Source of the DNA: Hydractinia symbiolongicarpus
Lineage: Eukaryota > Cnidaria > Hydrozoa > Anthoathecata > Hydractiniidae
Length of the DNA stretch: 64,000 nt
Assembly (NCBI RefSeq): GCF_029227915.1
Contig: NC_079880.1
Span: 13,534,001-13,598,000 of the forward strand
Direction of reading: 5' to 3'
Shown here: positions 58,870-64,000 of the stretch, piece after piece
How the letters are laid out: the number at the start of each line of letters is the position of its first letter
Position numbering within the stretch: position 1 is the first letter of the stretch
Translations under genes and position numbers: made by a program
The notes under the pieces: generated by a model
Databases searched by the model: none
The model's input: the letters and a program-made list of their open reading frames with translations, nothing else
What the model was told of the DNA's origin: nothing

Positions 58870-60425
58870 CCTACTAAACTATCATGTTCAAGAAATGATA
58901 AAATTTCCACAGTAATATGAATACTGAACAGACAAACCGAAATAATATCTTTAATAATAGCGAATATTTCTTGTTAAATAATATGTCATCTGTTCGCTGA
59001 GAGCGAACTCTGAAAATTTCGTCATTTGAACCAAGGCTGTTGACAAATTTTTTATTTTTTAATACTCTTCCATCAAAAAACGCAAACCTTTTCAATTGGA
59101 TAATCAGAATGTCTCCCAATGGGTGTAGACTGTTTCACTTTTACTGTCTTAATAAGAAGAGCACTGCGGACAAAGCCACCTATCATTTTAAGACAATTTT
59201 TGGGGCTGCAAAACAAATAATTAAACCTGTAACCGCTGTTTTAGATAGGCAGTGGCACAATAGGCATACTTTCTTCCCTGCTACATGATAAGAAGCATGC
59301 ATTACACGACGTCGTAGTGGTTATAATGTTAATGATGATATTATTTGCAATATCTGAAGGGCCTGTTAACTCACCCAAAACATGAAACAGTATTTCTGGC
59401 ACGTCCTGCTGTTTATGTTGAGCGGGGTCCTAATGCTGGACATCTCACGCTGCAAGGCTCTTAACCCTATTATACCTGAGCTTTTTGGCCCTTGTAACGC
59501 TGGGGGCATAAATCCTGAACCACTTGTGCTTAAGTGATGAAACTTGGCTCAATTGGAGAATGTCTTAGTACAAACTCAATCCAGGCAAAAAATTCTTATT
59601 TTAACGATAAAGATAAAAAGACCCGTTCTAGCAGAAATATTGATGCTCATGTCATTAAACTTGGCATATATGTAGAACATGACATTTAAAGATAATCAAG
59701 GTAAGGAAAACAGTATAATGAGGTCACTGGGATCCGAAATGACGTCAATTTGCTGGATCGATATTTCCTTGAAATCTAGTCTGCTTCTTGCCCCTAGTCG
59801 CTATATATCACCATAGCAACAACATACATTTAATATATAATTATATACCCAATACAACATCTTATAACATTCTTACATGAATGTCAACGGTTTTCAAAAT
59901 TCCAAAAAATTTACCCCCGTCCAAAAAAAAGCAATATCCCCAGCAAAGTACAATTTTTTCCAAATTTGTTTTTTTCAATCAGAAGCAATAATAAAAGTTA
60001 GAAATAGTCAGAAAACGTTAGCACTTAATCACATGTCTATCTAAAGTTATGCCTAGTCAAAAAGGCCGCGGGCACTTTGTACCCACCCCAGGTATAATAG
60101 GGTTAAGAAGGCGGGAGGGTCAACAGCTGTGGAAGACTGGGACAACATGGATATGCTAAACATAATAGACTTCAATATAGGAGAAACAAGAGAGAATTCT
60201 TAACCACAATGCCACCAAAATGATGGAAATGCAGTTATTGTTTGCAGGATGGAACTGACGTAACAGGTGTTCCCTTTATTTATTAGTCCTGCGTAAATTG
60301 TTTTGTTGTGGGTAGGTTGGTCTGGGCCTGCTGTTACAGGTATATTGCGCTTAGTTCCTGTTGGCTGTTTGGTCTCTGGCATTGGAGGAGTCGGTATGAA
60401 ATAGTTGGATGTGGGCGTGTTCATT
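58870..60425 (-). pseudogene. Ubiquitin-specific protease (USP) pseudogene, interrupted by a piggyBac-type MITE
   Basis: On the minus strand the remnant starts near 60424 with MNTPTSNYF and carries the Cys box GLINKGNTCYVSSILQ (about 60245-60290). Past stops and the MITE comes the QQD-type block KQQDVPEILFHVLGEL (about 59360-59420), and finally GDILIIQLKRFAFFDG (about 59070-59120), the strand before the His box. These are in USP order, but stops and frameshifts lie between them, and no catalytic His region was recognised after 59060. USP genes deubiquitinate proteins. Whether this copy is from a host gene or from a transposon-carried USP is unclear. Confidence 0.75.
59465..60101. mobile_element. 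piggyBac-type MITE (637 bp)
   Basis: Perfect 16-bp terminal inverted repeats CCCTATTATACCTGRG are bracketed by TTAA (59461-59464 and 60102-60105). Terminal CCC plus a TTAA target duplication is diagnostic of piggyBac elements. No transposase is encoded. Joining the flanks across one TTAA restores a continuous USP remnant, so the insertion came after the USP sequence was in place. Confidence 0.88.
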
Positions 60426-60429
60426 CCAC

Positions 60430-61350
60430 ACCTTTGTATTTCTAGGGACCTAAATACAGAAAGAATTTTTCATGTACATGTCACCGAGTTGTCGAGCAGC
60501 TTGAAAAGTTTTCCTGCGATCAAATCCCAGTTCTTTCAAACACGAAGAAACATATTGGGGGCAGTAGCCTCTATGGCAAAGAGATCTATATGTCAACCGT
60601 TTTGTTTGATGATGCTCACCAGAGGAATGTATTTTGACATCTTAACGGAATGCCAAGTTTCCTCGCATGGACAAGTAAGTTTTATCACAACCGCATGCTT
60701 CCTGTTTGAATAGATAACGAAATCAGGCCTGGTAAAGCAATATGCCCTGGAAAAACAAAGCCGTCCTTCAAGTCAGACAAAGTCATCCCATCGCAGGCCA
60801 GATGTAAGTTTAGATTTTTACCAGGAGTGTGGGCACCTGCTTTAACAAACTTAATTATTTAACTATTTAGCTGTTTTACAGGTGACGTGAGGGACTTACA
60901 AAAAGTAGTGAGCAACTCCACAATTTATTTTAAAACAGAATCGTGGCGGAATGTAAATCTGCCCTGCGCAAGAGCAGATTTGTAGGCACCTAGGACGTGA
61001 GATGTGGTGCAAAATGTTTTACTACATAAAAACAAAGAGGATTCAATGCATATCCGCCAACGCTTCAAATTATTCGGGGAAGGAAAAACGTCGTAGGTCG
61101 AACTTAAGCAGAATGACACTAAGTTTTGTTGCAACATCGTGCTTGATGCAGTTATTCCATTCACTCCAGCACCCTTGCACCTGAAGTTGCGTAACTCTAC
61201 CTCCTTGTTCTTCTCTGTCTATTTGCTTTGCTGTGTTTGTTATTAGCTTCCTGTTAGGAAAACATTGTGAGGAAGCAGGCATTTTAGCTCTCGAACACAG
61301 ACCTAACCCACCTTTACCGTGTTGGTGATACCTCATGATTCCCCTCACTT
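60430..61350 (-). pseudogene. Non-LTR-type retroelement 3' end with PD-(D/E)XK-like nuclease
   Basis: Minus-strand blocks: LQVQGCWSEWNNCIKHD (about 61145-61185), TYDVFPSPNNLKRW and ALAQGRFTFRHDSVLK (about 60925-61095), like the C-terminal part of cnidarian reverse-transcriptase proteins (YDVLPxPxNLxxW, ALxQGRYxWRHDxVL). Next, RPDFVIYSNRKHAVVIKLTC, PCEETW and HIDLFAIEA (about 60555-60750), matching a PD-(D/E)XK restriction-like nuclease (RPDxVxxx..xELTCPxE..DLFAIEVG) with Glu replaced by Lys. Stops and frameshifts make it dead. R2/NeSL/CRE-type elements carry such nucleases. Family assignment is from motif memory. Confidence 0.55.
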
Positions 61351-61955
61351 TTAATCTCTGCCGTAGTAAGTCGATTCATTGAAAAGTCGTCGTACCGTCC
61401 TGACTCATATTTTACCATGCGAGAAATAAAGTTATGATACAGTGTTAAAATTATTAACGTGGAATAAAATGCTTATTAATAAATGACGTTTAATGTTGAA
61501 TGCAAATATCAAATCATAACAAGATATCTTGAAAATACAATTATTTCAAGCAAAGAGACAGAAGATATTGGGTTGATATTTTCTTGCGATGTTCCTCCAT
61601 GCCCTAATTATCATTAAGACTTAAATATTGTGTTACCTACACCAATGAATTATTTCGTCCAACGTCATATCAAACGGTTTTTAGTTTTTTCTTGGTTTTA
61701 ATGAATTGTAGAATTGACTTCTAATTAGTTTTGTTGGCGAAGAATATCGTCTTTATATATTTGTGATGTTAAACGTAAAAAAAAAAATACTCGTTGGCTC
61801 AAATCTATTTTTTTACTTTCTAATCTAACAATGGTCTGTTTTAACGTGCCGCGACCATTAATTTGTCTTGTGTACAAGAAACCTTATCTTGACTTTGTAC
61901 TGAAATATTTCTTAAAAGTATTATAAATATTACTGTTAATATAATAGTCGTGATA
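61351..61955. other. Intergenic; no gene recognised
   Basis: AT-rich. It should contain the 3' UTR of the minus-strand cystine-knot gene, but no clear poly(A) signal was seen close to the stop. Confidence 0.4.
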
Positions 61956-61959
61956 ACAT

Positions 61960-62337
61960 CTATTTTCCAGTCATAACACTAGCTTGACATCGACAGGAAA
62001 TTATTTTCAGTACTTTTGTAGTTTTCCTTTTTTTTCGTCTTCCTGGGCATCTCATTCTGACACGCACAAATTCGAAATCTTTTGGCCAACATTGACGACA
62101 ACTTAAATAGCGCGTATGCGTTGAAATGCATTGGCAAGATCCGTAGCATATCTTATTTGGCATAACCACTGGTATACATCCATCGATTATTACAGTAAGA
62201 TTGTAATTGAGTGCTTTGCAAATTTCATCATTTGGTCCAGAATCAACTTCTGACGCAGCTTTTTTAGGTTCCAGTAGTTTTTGCCTTCCTTCCAGCGATA
62301 CAAGTAACCATAACAACACAACAGTTTGTAGGATCAT
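61960..62337 (-). CDS. Secreted cystine-knot protein (bursicon/glycoprotein-hormone-like)
   Basis: A 125-aa single-exon frame. Residues 1-17 (MILQTVVLLWLLVSLEG) are a signal peptide. The rest is one C-terminal cystine-knot-like domain: C40, C54 (in DGC), CYGSC (C64-C68, the CxGxC knot motif), C70, C80, C83, C97 and a final CRC (C115-C117, the CxC motif). Ten cysteines, one possible N-glycosylation site (NLT at 46-48), and a basic RRKKRK loop at about 100-105. The layout fits bursicon, DAN/gremlin-like and glycoprotein-hormone subunits, which are secreted dimers acting through leucine-rich-repeat GPCRs or as BMP antagonists. Spacing favours bursicon or hormone subunits over gremlin, but the exact relative cannot be named here. 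Confidence 0.85.
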   Translation of the reverse strand: MILQTVVLLWLLVSLEGRQKLLEPKKAASEVDSGPNDEICKALNYNLTVIIDGCIPVVMPNKICYGSCQCISTHTRYLSCRQCWPKDFEFVRVRMRCPGRRKKRKTTKVLKIISCRCQASVMTGK

Positions 62338-62940
62338 ATCTCTTCGTAATACCTTTTATCTATCTAGAATGACTTTTTATTATCGTATATTAAATCTAAA
62401 TAAAAAAAATTAAACTTATGATTTCAATCATACAATATTTATACTTTCCTTGAGCACCTCTTAAGCTATTAAAATACATTCAGAAGTATTTATCAGTTTT
62501 TATTAGTCATTAATACTTGTCAATAATTTCCTGAAAATGGTCAGTTCTTTGAGCGCATGCGTAATTAGTAGTGATTATGCTGTCAAAAGTAATTCATAAG
62601 CAGCTTCTTTAATATTATGTGAAGTAATTTATCCTCTTAAATTCCATTGCTCTCTTGCTTCACTATTCTGTCATTGTTTATATATCGCAATTGTTTGAAA
62701 TGATAACAGCGTGCTAAACGTTGGCTAAGTGTTTATGAAATAAATAAGTTTAAAGTCATCCTGTGGTCGGAAGTTTTTAATGCAAGACAAACGAATGGAC
62801 GTGAAGAACAAGTTGATGAAGGTCTGGTTCATCTCTGAACCACTTAAAACAAAAGCATTGTTCACAGATGTGCTATGATGTAAAGCTTTGTAGAACTCTG
62901 AAAAACGATTTTCAGAGTTTTCTTAATCATCAATTTTACA
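62338..62940. other. Spacer upstream of the cystine-knot gene
   Basis: Probable promoter side of the minus-strand gene. Nothing specific was identified. Confidence 0.35.
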
Positions 62941-62949
62941 GCACTCCTT

Positions 62950-63200
62950 TTATGCCCAACTTTGTAATAATTGCCCCACGTTGTAATATCTGCCCCACTT
63001 TTTAAGTAATTTACCCCACTTTTTAGGTAAGTGACCCCATTTTTTAAGTAATTTGTCCCACCTTTTAAGTAAGTTGCCCCACTTTATAATATCTGCCCCA
63101 CTTTTTAATAACTTTTGCCCCACTTTAAAATTCTTTGTTACTCCACTTTGTAATTTTCGAAGCTGCCCCACTTTGTAATAATGTCTTGTGCCACTTTTTA
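62950..63200. repeat. Minisatellite of GCCCCACTTTTTAAG type
   Basis: About a dozen imperfect units of about 20-23 bp share CCCCACTTTTTAAGTAA. On the minus strand one frame gives a KKWGKLLKKWGxLLK peptide repeat; it has no start context and no signal peptide and is best read as repeat translation. Confidence 0.85.
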
Positions 63201-64000
63201 ATTTTTGGTTTTTCGCATGCTGACCAGTATGTATTTTTTATGACGCCATCTTTTTCGATGTTATCCGTGTTCTGGATGCTCTGTCTTGTTTATTGCGATG
63301 AAACGCGTGTCACACGTTAGTAGAATGATTATATTAATTTTGATAAACAGGCGTTGTAACATTACATACACTGACCTTCTTTTTGTAAAAAAATGTACTA
63401 GCTGATGTGTTTTCTTATCATAACATAACATAAATATTACAACCGCGTTTCAATGAGATACAAATTATACAGTAACTAAGGTGTTTTTCATAATATAACA
63501 TAACATAACAAATATAATCTGTAGCAATCTTTAACCTGTTTAACATAACATGTAGACTAGTCAGTTCGAGGATGTCGTGACCTCTTTTACATCAAGCAGG
63601 CATCTTGATAATCACCTCGGGTATATGTACAAACTAAATCGATTTTGTAAATTAACACTTCAGCAACCGTGATCACAGCCTTCTTCAGTTTTTATGATCA
63701 GAAAGGGGGACCCTATGTCAAAATTAAACCCGAGGGCAAGGTTTTCTTCCCATGCCTTTGCATTTAATTTACATGATCACAGTATAAATAGAACCTACTT
63801 CATTTGCGGAAACTGGTTTAGGAAGTGCTTTGTTACCTAATTTCACAGTGAATTTTTTAAACTCAACGTCATTTGATGTTATATTGAGAATTTTTCTGCC
63901 ACTGATTCCTGCATCCGTCTGCAGCTCTGTTCCTTAGCTTTTCATATCCAGCTAAAGTTTCCGCTACTACTCCATTTAGTTCACCTTTGTTTTAGAACTC
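63201..64000. other. Intergenic; no gene recognised
   Basis: Contains repeated CATAACATAACATAA/AATATAACATAAC strings at about 63420-63560 and otherwise AT-rich sequence to the window end. Confidence 0.4.

Noticed and set aside
62950-63171. Minus-strand frame encoding a KKWGKLLKKWG-like repeated peptide
   Set aside because: It is the translation of a minisatellite, without signal peptide or conserved start.
62950-63200. CRISPR-like regular repeats
   Set aside because: Units are contiguous and imperfect, with no unique spacers, and the genome is eukaryotic.

Overview
The window looks like nuclear DNA from a cnidarian, most likely a hydrozoan. It is AT-rich, host genes are split into short exons with GT/AG introns, and DNA transposons, Helitrons and retroelement remnants fill much of the space. 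The organism call is inference. It rests on the mix of gene families and repeat types, not on a marker gene.

Six host-type genes can be supported. (1) A VTI1A-type Qb-SNARE, + strand, 8 coding exons (3179-6895); every splice phase closes and the product is 221 aa. (2) A ZC2HC1A/B-type zinc-finger gene, - strand, 8 exons (15858 down to 10471), 377 aa. (3) An intronless BTB-like protein, - strand (33822-34565). (4) A secreted six-repeat tectonin (fish-egg-lectin-like) protein, - strand, 6 coding exons plus a probable 5' UTR exon (about 46350 down to 44605), 288 aa. (5) A small secreted, cationic, cysteine-rich peptide, - strand (57144-57380). (6) A secreted cystine-knot protein of bursicon/glycoprotein-hormone type, - strand (61960-62337). 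They show no operon-like arrangement and no common pathway. Three encode secreted products.

Most of the rest is mobile DNA. The best element is a 3.2 kb PIF/Harbinger transposon (24300-27497) with 60-bp terminal inverted repeats, a TTA target duplication, a Myb/SANT-like gene and a HARBI1-type transposase broken by one in-frame TGA. It sits inside an older element with ACTATAGAATACC ends. A second, decayed Harbinger lies at 41.0-42.7 kb. Helitron traces include a 122-bp element (7876-7997), a head-to-tail array (about 34960-35409), a 516-bp element (39878-40393) and a decayed Rep/HUH-nuclease fragment (38205-38990). Other remnants are a pogo/jerky-like transposase (16.7-17.4 kb), an orphan DDE-like family in two copies (30.6-31.5 kb decayed, 49.1-50.7 kb nearly intact), a transposase split by a hAT fragment and a (GAAA)n tract (53.0-54.4 kb), a non-LTR retroelement 3' end with a PD-(D/E)XK-like nuclease (60.4-61.4 kb), and a ubiquitin-protease pseudogene cut by a 637-bp piggyBac-type MITE (58.9-60.4 kb).

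Non-coding stretches hold MITEs, minisatellites and dispersed repeats, with no recognisable rRNA, tRNA or CRISPR.
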